Shown here piece by piece: positions 32,937-41,965 of a stretch of DNA of 64,000 nucleotides. Position 1 is the first letter of the stretch; each line of letters opens with the position of its first letter. The translations under genes were made by a program, and so were the position numbers. This stretch comes from Renibacterium sp043789415 (GTDB lineage: Bacteria > Actinomycetota > Actinomycetes > Actinomycetales > Micrococcaceae): contig NZ_JBDLLW010000001.1 of assembly GCF_043789415.1 (NCBI RefSeq), positions 868,001-932,000 on the forward strand. Reading direction: 5' to 3'. Under the pieces are notes generated by a model that was not told the DNA's origin, did no database searches, and saw nothing but the letters and a program-made list of their open reading frames with translations.

Positions 32937-34154
32937 TCAGGGTTTGTAATGGCTGAGGAACTCCCCGATCCGACCGATCGCTTCTTCCAGATCGGGCACA
33001 CTGGGCAAAGTCACCAGCCGGAAGTGATCGGTGTTGATCCAGTTGAAGCCGCTGCCGTGCGAAAGCAGGATCTTCTGTTCCTGCAGGAGGTCGAGAATGA
33101 ACTTCTCGTCGTCTTTGATCGGGTACATCTCCGGATCGAGTTTGGGGAACAGATAGAGCGCTCCCTTGGCCTGCCTGGTGGAGACCCCGGGGATCTGATT
33201 GAGCAAGCGATACGCGGTATCCCGCTGCTCGCGCAAGCGTCCGCCGGGCAGAATCAGATCGTTGATGCTCTGGTAGCCGCCGAGCGCCGTCTGAATCGCA
33301 TGCTGACCAGGAACATTGGCGCACAACCGCATATTGGAGAGCAGATTGATGCCTTCCAGATAGTCGCTGGCCTTGGATTTAGGGCCGGAGATGGCCAGCC
33401 AGCCTGAACGATAACCGCAGACTCGGTAAGCCTTGGAGAGCCCGCTGAAGGTCAGACACAGCACATCGTCCTGAGCCGCCAGGGCGGTGTTGTAATGCAC
33501 GGCATCGTCGTAGAGGATCTTCTCGTAGATCTCGTCGGAGAAAATCACCAGGCCGTGTTTGCGGGCGAGTTCCACCATCGCCTCCACGGTGGCCTGAGGG
33601 TAGACCGCACCGGTGGGATTATTCGGGTTGATGATCACCATGCCCCGTGTGCGAGGGGTGATTTTCGCTTCCAGGTCAGCGAGGTCGGGCTGCCAATCCT
33701 GCTCTTCATCGCAGAGGTAGTGCACGGGTCTCCCGCCGGAGAGACTGACGCAGGCGGTCCACAGCGGATAGTCAGGAGTGGGAATGAGCACTTCATCCCC
33801 GTCATTGAGCAGCGCTTGCAGGGACATCTGGATCAGCTCGCTGACTCCGTTGCCGAGATAGACATCATCGACGTGAATATTGTCGATGCCCCGGGTTTGG
33901 TAGTACTGCACGACGGCGGTGCGCGCCGAGAAGATCCCTCGCGAATCGCTGTACCCCTGCGCGGTGGGCAGATGCCGAATCATATCCACCAAAATCGCGT
34001 CCGGCGCTTCGAAACCGAAGGGCGCCGGGTTGCCGATGTTCAGCTTGAGAATCCGATGCCCCTCCGCCTCGAGTTGCTGCGCTCGTTGCAGGATGGGACC
34101 ACGGATGTCATAACGAACGCTGGCGAGTTTCGAGGATTGCGAGAAATCTGACAT
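32937..34154 (-). CDS. alaA: Alanine/aspartate-type aminotransferase (AlaA-like)
   Basis: 405 residues, class I PLP aminotransferase. N-terminal VRYDIRGPILQRAQQLEAEGHRILKLNIGNPAPFGFEAP is the AlaA/AlaT pattern. INPNNPTGAVYP contacts the substrate, and the PLP lysine is in FSGLSKAYRVCGYRSGW. The likely reaction is glutamate plus pyruvate to alanine; mycobacterial relatives are annotated aspC. A monocistronic unit between PPK2 and the osmoprotectant importer. Confidence 0.88.
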   Translation of the reverse strand: MSDFSQSSKLASVRYDIRGPILQRAQQLEAEGHRILKLNIGNPAPFGFEAPDAILVDMIRHLPTAQGYSDSRGIFSARTAVVQYYQTRGIDNIHVDDVYLGNGVSELIQMSLQALLNDGDEVLIPTPDYPLWTACVSLSGGRPVHYLCDEEQDWQPDLADLEAKITPRTRGMVIINPNNPTGAVYPQATVEAMVELARKHGLVIFSDEIYEKILYDDAVHYNTALAAQDDVLCLTFSGLSKAYRVCGYRSGWLAISGPKSKASDYLEGINLLSNMRLCANVPGQHAIQTALGGYQSINDLILPGGRLREQRDTAYRLLNQIPGVSTRQAKGALYLFPKLDPEMYPIKDDEKFILDLLQEQKILLSHGSGFNWINTDHFRLVTLPSVPDLEEAIGRIGEFLSHYKP

Positions 34155-34195
34155 TTCTCAAGAATGGCACATCAGCCGCCCGGATCAGCAACAAA

Positions 34196-34258
34196 AAGAG
34201 GAAAGGCACGCAGGCCAATACGCAATAAGTGGCGCCTGACCGACGTACCTTTCCTCTT
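34196..34258. repeat. Large two-tier inverted repeat upstream of alaA
   Basis: AAGAGGAAAGGCACG (34196-34210) pairs with CGTACCTTTCCTCTT (34244-34258) at 14 of 15 positions. Inside it CAGGC (34211-34215) pairs with GCCTG (34234-34238), extending the stem. It lies between the alaA start and the terminator of the osmoprotectant operon and could be a second transcription barrier or a control element. Confidence 0.7.
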
Positions 34259-34264
34259 CAAGTT

Positions 34265-34298
34265 CGTGGGGCTGCCGCAAAAGCACGAAAGCCCCACG
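34265..34298 (-). terminator. Hairpin terminator of the opuC operon
   Basis: CGTGGGGCT pairs exactly with AGCCCCACG with a 16-base loop, 15 bases past the opuCC stop on the minus strand. A purine-rich rather than T-rich tail follows. Confidence 0.6.
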
Positions 34299-34312
34299 TG
34301 CTCTAGCTCGTC

Positions 34313-35266
34313 TTACTTCACAATGCCTTTGTCCTTGAGCCACTGCTGAGCGGCGTCCTTGGGATCGAGCTTCTGATCGCCGGAGATCTGGCGGTTCAGA
34401 TTGACCAGATCATCGGTGGTGAGAACTTTCGAGACATTGTTCAAGGCTTGCTTCGCAGCGTCCGAGAGCTTATCGGATTTGTACAGCGGGATCACCTGCT
34501 GAGCCAGGAAGTTGTTCTTCGGATCGCTCAGCACCACCAGGTTGTTGTCCTGAATCGCCGGACTGGTGGTGAAGATATCGGCCACCTGCACTTGATCTCC
34601 GATCAGGGCCTTGACCGTCAGCGGGCCACCACCATCGGTGATCGGCTGGAACTTGGAAGGCACGCAGTTGTACTTGCTCTTGAGCCCGGGCAGACCGTAA
34701 TTACGGGCGGAGAACTCCGGAGGCGCGGCCAGGGCAACCTTGTCGCAGACCTTGGCCAGATCCTCAATGGAGCTGAGGTTGTACTTAGCCGCGGTTGCTT
34801 TGGTGACCACCAGGGCGTCCTTGTCCTCGGCAGCAGCCGGATCCAGTACGGCAAGGCCCTGGGGCGAAAGCTTCGCCGGCAGTGCCTTGACGATCTCGTC
34901 CTTGTCCGAAAGGGTGTTCTTGCTGTCCAGGTAGCCCAAGAGGTTACCGGTGTAGTCGGGGATCAAGTCGATCGAGCCGTCCTTGAGGCCGCCGACATAC
35001 GCCTCACGTGAACCGATATTGAGTTTCGGTGTCACGGTCACCCCGGCGGCTTCGAGGGCTCCGGCATAAATCTGCGCGATCACTTGGCTCTCCGGGAAAT
35101 TGGCGGATCCCACGGTCACCGTGCCGGAAGCTCCGCCGGATGCAGCCGAGGACGAAGAATTATTGAGAGGATTGCCGCCGCACCCGGTCAGCGTGAGGGC
35201 AGCTGCCATCAGCGCACCCGCTGGGAGCAAGGCGCGCCTGGCAAATGTCGATCCAGCTAGCTTCAT
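34313..35266 (-). CDS. opuCC: Glycine betaine/choline-type binding lipoprotein
   Basis: 317 residues. Lipobox LTGC near residue 29 and a Ser/Gly linker, then an OpuAC-type receptor: VTVGSANFPESQVIAQIYAGALEAAGV, SREAYVGGLKDGSIDLIPDYTGNLL, VQVADIFTTSPAIQDNNLVVLSDP, and a C-terminal LVNLNRQISGDQKLDPKDAAQQWL. It captures quaternary amines such as betaine, choline or carnitine for osmoprotection; the exact ligand is not fixed by sequence. Its start overlaps the end of the preceding permease gene by four bases. Confidence 0.9.
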   Translation of the reverse strand: MKLAGSTFARRALLPAGALMAAALTLTGCGGNPLNNSSSSAASGGASGTVTVGSANFPESQVIAQIYAGALEAAGVTVTPKLNIGSREAYVGGLKDGSIDLIPDYTGNLLGYLDSKNTLSDKDEIVKALPAKLSPQGLAVLDPAAAEDKDALVVTKATAAKYNLSSIEDLAKVCDKVALAAPPEFSARNYGLPGLKSKYNCVPSKFQPITDGGGPLTVKALIGDQVQVADIFTTSPAIQDNNLVVLSDPKNNFLAQQVIPLYKSDKLSDAAKQALNNVSKVLTTDDLVNLNRQISGDQKLDPKDAAQQWLKDKGIVK

Positions 35267-36039
35267 GATGTTCCTCCTTGTACACCAACGGCTGTTCCGC
35301 CGCTGGCCTTTGATATCCCATTGCCCGAGTTCTGAGCAGTGGGTTGAGAGCTGACCCGCAAACCCGGCGAAACCGAGTAACGGGTCAGCAGAGCTAAGAG
35401 TCCGTCAATGAGGATCGCCACCACGGCGATCAGCACAGCGCCACCAAAAACCTGGCCGTAATCATTGGCACTCAATCCGTCGATCAGGTACCGGCCGAGG
35501 CCTCCGAGCGGCAAATACGCCACGACAGCAACAGTAGCGAGTACTTGCAACACCCCGCCACGGAACCCGCCGAGCATGACTTTCAGGCCGTTGGGCACCT
35601 CCACTCGGAACAGAATCTGCCACTCGGTCATTCCCATGCTCCGGGAGGCATCGACAATACCCTGGTTCACCGAGGAGATCCCTGCATAGACCCCGGTGAG
35701 CAGCGGTGGGATGGCCAGCAGCACGAGAGCCCAGATCGCGGGCATCAGACCCAGCGTGGAGAGCAAAGCGAACAGCGTGATCATGCCGAGCGTCGGCAAG
35801 GCCCGCAGCATCCCGGCAATCGAGACGATCACCACCCGGCCGTGTCCGGTGTGCCCGACGTAGAGACCGATCGGCACGGCGATGGCGAGCGAGATCACCA
35901 AGGTCAAAGCACTGTATCCGAGATGTTCCACCAGCCTGCTCGGAATGCCATCGGCGCCCTGCCAGTTCTGCGCGTCACCGAGCCATTGAATGCCCTGGCT
36001 GATCGGATCGTTCGTGGTGTATTCAGTCATCGCCAGCAT
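35263..36039 (-). CDS. opuCD: Osmoprotectant ABC transporter permease (OpuCD type)
   Basis: 258 residues with about five membrane helices and the EAA-type loop VDASRSMGMTEWQILFRVEVPNGL. The N-terminus carries a short cytoplasmic or external stretch (QGIQWLGDAQNWQGADGIPS). The ATG at 36039 shares one base with the stop of the upstream permease gene (TGATG). A second ATG three codons on is possible. The last 45 residues are Ser/Gly-rich and unstructured-looking. Confidence 0.9.
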   Translation of the reverse strand: MLAMTEYTTNDPISQGIQWLGDAQNWQGADGIPSRLVEHLGYSALTLVISLAIAVPIGLYVGHTGHGRVVIVSIAGMLRALPTLGMITLFALLSTLGLMPAIWALVLLAIPPLLTGVYAGISSVNQGIVDASRSMGMTEWQILFRVEVPNGLKVMLGGFRGGVLQVLATVAVVAYLPLGGLGRYLIDGLSANDYGQVFGGAVLIAVVAILIDGLLALLTRYSVSPGLRVSSQPTAQNSGNGISKASGGTAVGVQGGTS

Positions 36040-36728
36040 CAGTGCACCACCGCCGTCTCCGGCTCCGCAGCCGGTATCGCTTTCTCCGGCCCGGCGACGC
36101 TGCGCAACCAGGGCGTCAGAAGACGCTGCAGCAAGACCAGAATGACGTCCATCAGCACCGCGAGCACCAGCGTGCCGATGATGCCCACCAGGATCTCCAC
36201 CAAGAAATCTCGCTGCAGGCCGTCGGTGAAGTAGTAGCCCAGGTTCTTCACCCCGATCACCGCCCCAACGCTGACTAAGGCGATATTACTCACCGAGACC
36301 ACGCGCAGACCGGCGAAAAGCACCGGGACTGAAAGCGGCAGATCCACCGCGAAGAACCGCGGCACTGCCTTGTAGCCGAGCGCCACAGCGGCCTGCCTCA
36401 CGTCGTTATCGACTGAGTTCAGCGCGTCCACCGTGGTGCGCACCAGGAGCGCCACCGCGTAGATCGTCAGGGCCACGATGACATTGGTCTGGTCCAGGAT
36501 CTGGGTGCCCAGCACGACCGGTAGCACCACGAAAAGCGCCAAGGAGGGAATGGTGTAGAGCAGTGATCCCAGCGACAGGATAATGCCGCGCGCGATGTTG
36601 CTGACCCGGGCCAGCTGGGCCAGCGGAATCGCAATGATGAGCCCCAGCACGAGGGGCAAGAGCGCCTGATAAAGATGCAATCCGGCGTTGCCGAGGATCG
36701 ATCCTAGATTTGCAATGAACCAGGCCAT
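36039..36728 (-). CDS. opuCB: Osmoprotectant ABC transporter permease (OpuCB type)
   Basis: 229 residues, second permease of the pair, with the loop DVRQAAVALGYKAVPRFFAVDLPLSVPVLF for ATPase contact. Its ATG follows the ATPase stop by one base (TGAGATG), giving tight coupling. The C-terminal AGPEKAIPAAEPETAVVH tail is variable. It forms a heterodimeric channel with the next gene product. Confidence 0.9.
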   Translation of the reverse strand: MAWFIANLGSILGNAGLHLYQALLPLVLGLIIAIPLAQLARVSNIARGIILSLGSLLYTIPSLALFVVLPVVLGTQILDQTNVIVALTIYAVALLVRTTVDALNSVDNDVRQAAVALGYKAVPRFFAVDLPLSVPVLFAGLRVVSVSNIALVSVGAVIGVKNLGYYFTDGLQRDFLVEILVGIIGTLVLAVLMDVILVLLQRLLTPWLRSVAGPEKAIPAAEPETAVVH

Positions 36729-36729
36729 C

Positions 36730-37833
36730 TCAACCCTCGCGAGCTATCCGGGCTTGTTCAATGGCCGCAAGCACCTCCGGTGCCTTCACCACACCACTGA
36801 CCACGCCGTCGTCGTCAATGGTGACGCCGAGGCCAGCGGGAGAGGAGAGCGCCGCATCGAGGGCACTGCGCAGCGAGTCACCCTCGCGGAAGAGCGAGCC
36901 ACCGGCCACTACTTCAGTCGGTCGTTTCGGTGAAAGCCAGCCCAGCGGGTGCCGCTCAGCCGACACCAGCAGGGTCCAGTCCGAGACTGGCTGCGCTTCG
37001 GTGAGGGTTTCCACCGGATGGATCTGCAACTGAGTTCCTTCGCTGAAGGAAAGGTGCCTGAAGCCTCGGTCGCGGCCGACGAAGCTGGCCACGAAATCAT
37101 CCACCGGAGCCCGCAGGATCTCTTCCGGGGTGGCGTATTGCGCTAGATGTCCGCCGACCGCGAAGACGGCTACTTTATCGCCCAAGATGGTCGCTTCATC
37201 AATATCGTGGGTGACGAACACAATGGTCTTTGCCAGATCTCGCTGTAGCCGCAGCAGTTCTTCTTGAAGCTCAGCGCGCACCACCGGATCGACGGCGCTG
37301 AACGGTTCGTCCATCAACAGCACCGGCGGGTCGGCGGCCAAGGCTCTTGCCACGCCGACGCGCTGCTGCTGACCACCGGAGAGCTGGGCGGGGTAGCGCT
37401 TGGCGAAGGACTGCGAAAGCCCGACGACGTCGAGCAACTCGTGTGCCCGTGCTTCGGCTTTGGCTTTCGGAACTTTATTGAGCCTTAGCACGGTCGCCAC
37501 ATTGTCGATCACGGTGCGGTGCGGCAGCAGCCCTGAGGACTGCATGACGTAACCCATTGAGCGGCGGAGGGCCGGAGCCGGCACTCCCGAGATGTCCTGG
37601 CCATCAACCGTAATACGGCCCTCAGTAGGCTCGACCATTCGGTTGATCATCCGCAGTGAGGTGGTTTTGCCACAACCGGAAGGGCCGACGAAAACGGTGA
37701 TCTCACCCTTGTCGATGGTCATCGAGAGATGATCAACGGCTGCTAATCCGCCCTGACCTGCTTGATAGCGTTTAGTGACGGAATCGAAAACGATCATCGG
37801 CTCAGGGGTAATTGCGGAGTGTGCTGGTGCCAT
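36730..37833 (-). CDS. opuCA: Osmoprotectant ABC transporter ATPase (OpuCA type)
   Basis: 367 residues. Walker A GPSGCGKTTSLRMINRM, signature LSGGQQQRVGVARAL, Walker B VLLMDEPFSAVD and switch FVTHDIDEATILGDKV match the proline/betaine-type ATPases. The C-terminal 110 residues (about 260-367, LSPKRPTEVVAGGSLFREGD ... GLGVTIDDDGVVSGVV) look like a degenerate CBS pair, which in OpuA-type ATPases senses ionic strength. ATG 37833 has GAGGGA upstream. First gene of a four-gene operon (ATPase, two permeases, receptor). Confidence 0.9.
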   Translation of the reverse strand: MAPAHSAITPEPMIVFDSVTKRYQAGQGGLAAVDHLSMTIDKGEITVFVGPSGCGKTTSLRMINRMVEPTEGRITVDGQDISGVPAPALRRSMGYVMQSSGLLPHRTVIDNVATVLRLNKVPKAKAEARAHELLDVVGLSQSFAKRYPAQLSGGQQQRVGVARALAADPPVLLMDEPFSAVDPVVRAELQEELLRLQRDLAKTIVFVTHDIDEATILGDKVAVFAVGGHLAQYATPEEILRAPVDDFVASFVGRDRGFRHLSFSEGTQLQIHPVETLTEAQPVSDWTLLVSAERHPLGWLSPKRPTEVVAGGSLFREGDSLRSALDAALSSPAGLGVTIDDDGVVSGVVKAPEVLAAIEQARIAREG

Positions 37834-38128
37834 GATGGTCCCTCACTGTAGGCGGCGCCGTCGTCATCGTTGGGCGGTCGAGCATTCTCTAGCCTTCTGG
37901 TCGGCTCTCACCGACGTTCTGTTGAGTCTAGCCAGCACCACCGACAATATGAAGTCTGCTCGGAGCCTGCCTTCGGTTTCCCGGCGCGTTGCCTGCGCCA
38001 GAACCGCGGAAAGCTGAGAATGTTTTCCCCTGTGTCCGGAGAAGTAGAATTATGACCCGGCCGAACCGGTAATCTATTGCCTGATCCGTTGCCTCCTTCC
38101 TGGGCGACTGTGCGAAAGGTGGTAACTC

Positions 38129-39049
38129 GTGAGCGTTCTTCCGGTGAGTGGAATTGATATCGAGCTTCGGTCGGGGCAGTATCACGCCGTCGTCGCTAGT
38201 GTGGGGGCGTCGCTGAGATCACTGAGCTTCGCCGATCGTCCACTGATCGTTTCCTATCGAGCCGAGGAACTCCGCCCGGTCTATCGCGGTGCGATCCTGG
38301 CTCCCTGGCCGAATAGGGTGATCGATGGTCGCTACAGTTTTCAGGGCAACCAGTATCAATTGCCGCTGAGCGAGCCTGGCCGAGGGCATGCGCTGCACGG
38401 CTTGGTCGCCTGGCAGGACTGGGATGTGGTGCTGCAAGAAGCTGGGCGGACCCGCTTGGAAACCGTGCTCGTCCCTCAGGAGGGCTATCCTTACCGCCTA
38501 AGCATCGCGGTTGAGTACTCACTGACGCCGCAGGGCTTGGACGTGATGATCGAGACCACCAACATTTCCGATCAGACCGCGCCCTACGGCGCCGGATCCC
38601 ACCCATATCTGGTGGCGGGCGAAGGCGTCGTCGACGACTGGGAGCTGGAATTCGAAGCAGCCCAGCTGCAATTGGTCACCCCGGACAGGCTGATCCCTAC
38701 TGAGATCGTTGAGATCGCTCCGGGTTCCCTGTTCGATTTTGCGTCGGCAAAGTCACTGCGCGGCATCGAGATCGATCACGCTTTCTCCGGATTTCCAGCA
38801 GACAAGGCCCCCAGCGCAACGGTGAAAGACCGCAATGGCGACGGCGTGAGAGTCAGCTGGGACGCAAAGTGCCCCTGGGTACAGATTCATACCGCAGATC
38901 TGCCCGATCCGCTCAAGAGCAGACGCGGCCTGGCGATTGAGCCGATGACCTGCCCTCCGGACGCTTTCAACTCCGGGCTTGATCTCATAGAGCTCCTCCC
39001 CGGGGCGAGCGATCAAACATCCTGGACGATCAGCGCTGTAGTCAGCTGA
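38129..39049 (+). CDS. Aldose 1-epimerase (mutarotase) family protein
   Basis: 306 residues. The family pattern is present: LAPWPNRVIDGRYSFQG, GRGHALHGLV with catalytic-site His, APYGAGSHPYLV with a second His, and the general base Glu region RGLAIEPMTCPPDAFNSG. It interconverts alpha and beta anomers of galactose-like sugars. The start is GTG 38129, with AAAGGTGG upstream. It lies just before the sugar importer on the same strand, separated by 185 bp with its own operator-like sequences, so a link to that sugar is likely but not proven. Confidence 0.88.
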   Translation: MSVLPVSGIDIELRSGQYHAVVASVGASLRSLSFADRPLIVSYRAEELRPVYRGAILAPWPNRVIDGRYSFQGNQYQLPLSEPGRGHALHGLVAWQDWDVVLQEAGRTRLETVLVPQEGYPYRLSIAVEYSLTPQGLDVMIETTNISDQTAPYGAGSHPYLVAGEGVVDDWELEFEAAQLQLVTPDRLIPTEIVEIAPGSLFDFASAKSLRGIEIDHAFSGFPADKAPSATVKDRNGDGVRVSWDAKCPWVQIHTADLPDPLKSRRGLAIEPMTCPPDAFNSGLDLIELLPGASDQTSWTISAVVS

Positions 39050-39132
39050 AGAGTCTGGCATTCCGGCACTTCCCGGCTGCAACGAGCCCTCATAGCCAAC
39101 CGAGCCGAGAAGCGTTAAAGAACCTTTAGTAA

Positions 39133-39182
39133 CAAATACCTCTTGCGTATTTGGTCGAAAATGAGCTATTTTGATCGAATAG
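39133..39182 (+). promoter_or_regulatory. Operator-like repeats upstream of the sugar importer
   Basis: CAAATAC and GTATTTG (39133-39139, 39147-39153) form a 7-7-7 inverted repeat, followed by TCGAAAAT...ATTTTGATCGA, a second imperfect palindrome. The tract is AT-rich in a GC-rich setting. Probably the binding site of a sugar-responsive repressor; no regulator gene is in the locus. Confidence 0.5.
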
Positions 39183-39234
39183 TCCCTAGCTGTGGATTTC
39201 AGCTCAGAATCGACAAGGAAGTTGGTCCTCGCTC

Positions 39235-40305
39235 ATGAAGCTCTCGCCTCGCCTATCACTTGGAGTGCTGGCCGGTCTGGCCACCATAGGGCTTGCCCTC
39301 ACCGGGTGCACCAATACCGGCGCTCCCACGGGAGGCAGCTCCAATGCGGCACCGGCCACTCAGTCCGTCAAAGCGGCAACTGGACCGACGTGCAGTCTCT
39401 CCGACTACAAAGGTCCCAAGATCGATTTGAAGGACGCCGTGGTCGGATTCTCTCAGTCGGAAAAAGAAGACAACCCCTTCCGCATCGCGGAGACCCAGTC
39501 CATCACCGACGAAGCGGCGAAGATCGGGGTGAAGAAGCTGATCAAAACGAACGCTCAGTCCACCCTGTCGAAGCAGATCTCAGATATTCAGGATTTGATC
39601 TCTCAGGGCGCCCAGGTGCTGATCGTCGCTCCGCTCAATTCGAACGGCCTGGAACCGGCCCTCAAGACAGCGCGCGAAAAGAACATCCCGGTGCTCACCA
39701 TCGATCGTCAGCTCAACGCCAAGGCGTGCTCCGATTACGTATCCTTCCTCGGTTCCGATTTCGTCTCGCAGGGTAAGCGAGCGGCGGATCAGTTGATCGC
39801 GGGCACCGGCGGCAAGGGGAACGTGGCGATCCTGCTGGGCTCTTCCGGTAATAGCGTGACCACTGATCGCACCAAGGGATTCATCGATCAGATCACCGCA
39901 AAAGCCCCTGATATCAAGATCGTCGCGCAGCAGACCGGTGAATTCGCCCGCGATAAGGGACAGTCCGTGACCGAGCAATTGCTCCAGGCCAACCCGAACA
40001 TCAGCGCGATCTACGCAGAAAACGATGAGATGGGGCTCGGCGCTCAGGCAGCGGTCATCGCGGCCGGCAAGCAGCCGGGTAAGGACATTCAGATCTACTC
40101 AGTGGACGGCACTAAGAACGCGGTATCGCAGATCGTGGCCGGGGCGTATAACGGAGTCGTCGAATCCAATCCACGTTTCGGTCCGCTCGCCTTCTCCACC
40201 CTGAAGAGTTTCCTCTCCGGTGAGCCGGTGGGCCAGTCGATCGTGATTGAGGACTCTGAATACACTCCCGATAACGCAGCGAGCAAGGTCGATTCCGCCT
40301 ACTGA
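39235..40305 (+). CDS. YtfQ-like sugar-binding lipoprotein
   Basis: 356 residues, periplasmic-binding type 1 fold. Lipobox LTGC near residue 25, linker to about 65, then VVGFSQSEKEDNPFRIAETQ, GAQVLIVAPLNSNGLEPALK, NIPVLTIDRQL, DRTKGFIDQI, YAENDEMGLGAQAAVIAAG and GKDIQIYSVDG. The VGFSQ start, the DRQ and the ENDEM segment resemble E. coli YtfQ, which binds galactofuranose, more than RbsB. It heads an operon with one double ATPase and two permeases, the Ytf order. Ligand is inferred. Confidence 0.8.
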   Translation: MKLSPRLSLGVLAGLATIGLALTGCTNTGAPTGGSSNAAPATQSVKAATGPTCSLSDYKGPKIDLKDAVVGFSQSEKEDNPFRIAETQSITDEAAKIGVKKLIKTNAQSTLSKQISDIQDLISQGAQVLIVAPLNSNGLEPALKTAREKNIPVLTIDRQLNAKACSDYVSFLGSDFVSQGKRAADQLIAGTGGKGNVAILLGSSGNSVTTDRTKGFIDQITAKAPDIKIVAQQTGEFARDKGQSVTEQLLQANPNISAIYAENDEMGLGAQAAVIAAGKQPGKDIQIYSVDGTKNAVSQIVAGAYNGVVESNPRFGPLAFSTLKSFLSGEPVGQSIVIEDSEYTPDNAASKVDSAY

Positions 40306-40375
40306 GGATCAGCACGCATCCCCGGACAATCGTCCCTCCTCCCGTTATCGAGATACATAGTGGAAAGGCCCGCGC

Positions 40376-41965
40376 GTGACCCAGCAAGGATCAAGCGGCT
40401 CTCCGGCTGTGCCCGTTTTGCAGGCAGTCAAGGTCAGCAAAAGGTTTGCCGGAGTCACCGCCCTGGACTCCGTTGACTTCACCCTGCATGCGGGTGAGAG
40501 CCTCGCCCTGATGGGTGAGAACGGCGCCGGGAAGTCAACGCTGATCAAGCTGCTGACCGGGGTCTATCAACCCGATGAAGGGGAGCTGCGGTTGGCTGGC
40601 GAGACCGTGACCTTCAGCCAGCCGCTGCAAGCTCAGCGTTCAGGAATCTCGACCATCTACCAAGAGGTCAACCTGATTCCATTGATGTCAGTGGCACAGA
40701 ATATCTATCTGGGTCGAGAGCCGAAAACCCGCTGGGGGCTGATCGACTTTCGCAAGATGAACCAGGACGCCGCAGCGCTGCTCGACGAGTACGGCATCCA
40801 GCTGGACGTCAGGAAGCCGCTGCGCGCGCTGGCCCTCGGAGCACAGCAGATGGTGGCTTTGGCCCGTGCTGTGAGCATCAATGCCAGAGTGGTGATCATG
40901 GACGAGCCGACGTCCTCACTGGAAGCCCGCGAGGTTGAAACACTGTTCCGGGTGATCGCCGCGCTGCGAGCCGAAGGCATCGCCATCGTCTATGTCAGCC
41001 ACCGGATGGAGGAGATCTACCGGGTTTGTGAATCCGTCGCAGTGCTCAGGGACGGAAAATCAGTGCATTCCGGATCGCTATCGGCGCTCTCCCGGCTCGA
41101 GCTGATCTCGCTCATGCTGGGACGGGACGTTGCCCAGGTCAAACGCAAGGGTGCCACGTCTTTCAAGAACACCGAAGCCAGCGCAGCTCCGCCGGTGCTA
41201 GTAGCCAAAGGACTGAGCAGGAAGCATCAGATCAGCGATATGAATCTCAGCATCAGTCCCGGCGAGGTGCTCGGGCTGGGTGGCCTGCTCGGCTCGGGAC
41301 GCTCCGAGACCCTCAAAGCACTCTCCGGAGTGATGCCGCTGGATCAGGGAGAGATCAGCGTCGCTGGAAAGCCATTGCGCAGCGGATCGATCCCGGCTGC
41401 CATCAAAAGCGGCGTCGTGATGGTCCCCGAAGACCGCAAGATCGAGGGGATCATCCCCTACCTCTCGGTCCGGGACAATATCGTCTTAGCCGCCTTGCCC
41501 CGGCTTTCCCGCTGGGGGTTCACCTCGCGACGCCGTCAGGACGCGGTGGTGAAGATCTTCATGGAACGCTTGCAGATCAAGGCCTCCAGCCCGGATCAGG
41601 TGGTCTCCGAACTCTCCGGTGGCAATCAGCAGAAGGTGATGATCGCCCGCTGGCTCGCGATGAGCCCGAAGGTGCTGCTCCTGGATGAGCCGACTCGAGG
41701 AATCGATGTCGGCGCAAAAGCCGAGGTGCAGAAGCTGATCGATGAACTCGCAGAGGAGGGCCTCGCCATTGTCCTGGTTTCCTCCGAGCTGGAAGAAGTA
41801 GTGGAGGGCTCGGCCCGCATCTTGGTGCTCAAAGATGGCCGAATAGAAACGGAACTGGTCGCCGAACAAGTGGATGAAGCGGTCTTAATGACCGCGCTGG
41901 CAGGCAATGTGGCTGGCAATTCATCATCGATCCCGGAAGGAACCCAGGATGAGCACTCAGACTAG
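40376..41965 (+). CDS. Sugar ABC transporter double ATPase (YtfR/RbsA-like)
   Basis: 529 residues with two ATPase domains. The first has GENGAGKSTLIKLLTGVY, a signature region degenerate to RALALGAQQMVALARAV, and VVIMDEPTSSLEAREVE; the second has GLLGSGRSETLKALSG, ELSGGNQQKVMIARWLA and LLLDEPTRGIDVGAKAEV. The unorthodox Walker A of the second half is normal for this carbohydrate class. GTG 40376 is preceded by GGAAAGG. It overlaps the next permease gene by 17 bases. Confidence 0.9.
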   Translation: MTQQGSSGSPAVPVLQAVKVSKRFAGVTALDSVDFTLHAGESLALMGENGAGKSTLIKLLTGVYQPDEGELRLAGETVTFSQPLQAQRSGISTIYQEVNLIPLMSVAQNIYLGREPKTRWGLIDFRKMNQDAAALLDEYGIQLDVRKPLRALALGAQQMVALARAVSINARVVIMDEPTSSLEAREVETLFRVIAALRAEGIAIVYVSHRMEEIYRVCESVAVLRDGKSVHSGSLSALSRLELISLMLGRDVAQVKRKGATSFKNTEASAAPPVLVAKGLSRKHQISDMNLSISPGEVLGLGGLLGSGRSETLKALSGVMPLDQGEISVAGKPLRSGSIPAAIKSGVVMVPEDRKIEGIIPYLSVRDNIVLAALPRLSRWGFTSRRRQDAVVKIFMERLQIKASSPDQVVSELSGGNQQKVMIARWLAMSPKVLLLDEPTRGIDVGAKAEVQKLIDELAEEGLAIVLVSSELEEVVEGSARILVLKDGRIETELVAEQVDEAVLMTALAGNVAGNSSSIPEGTQDEHSD

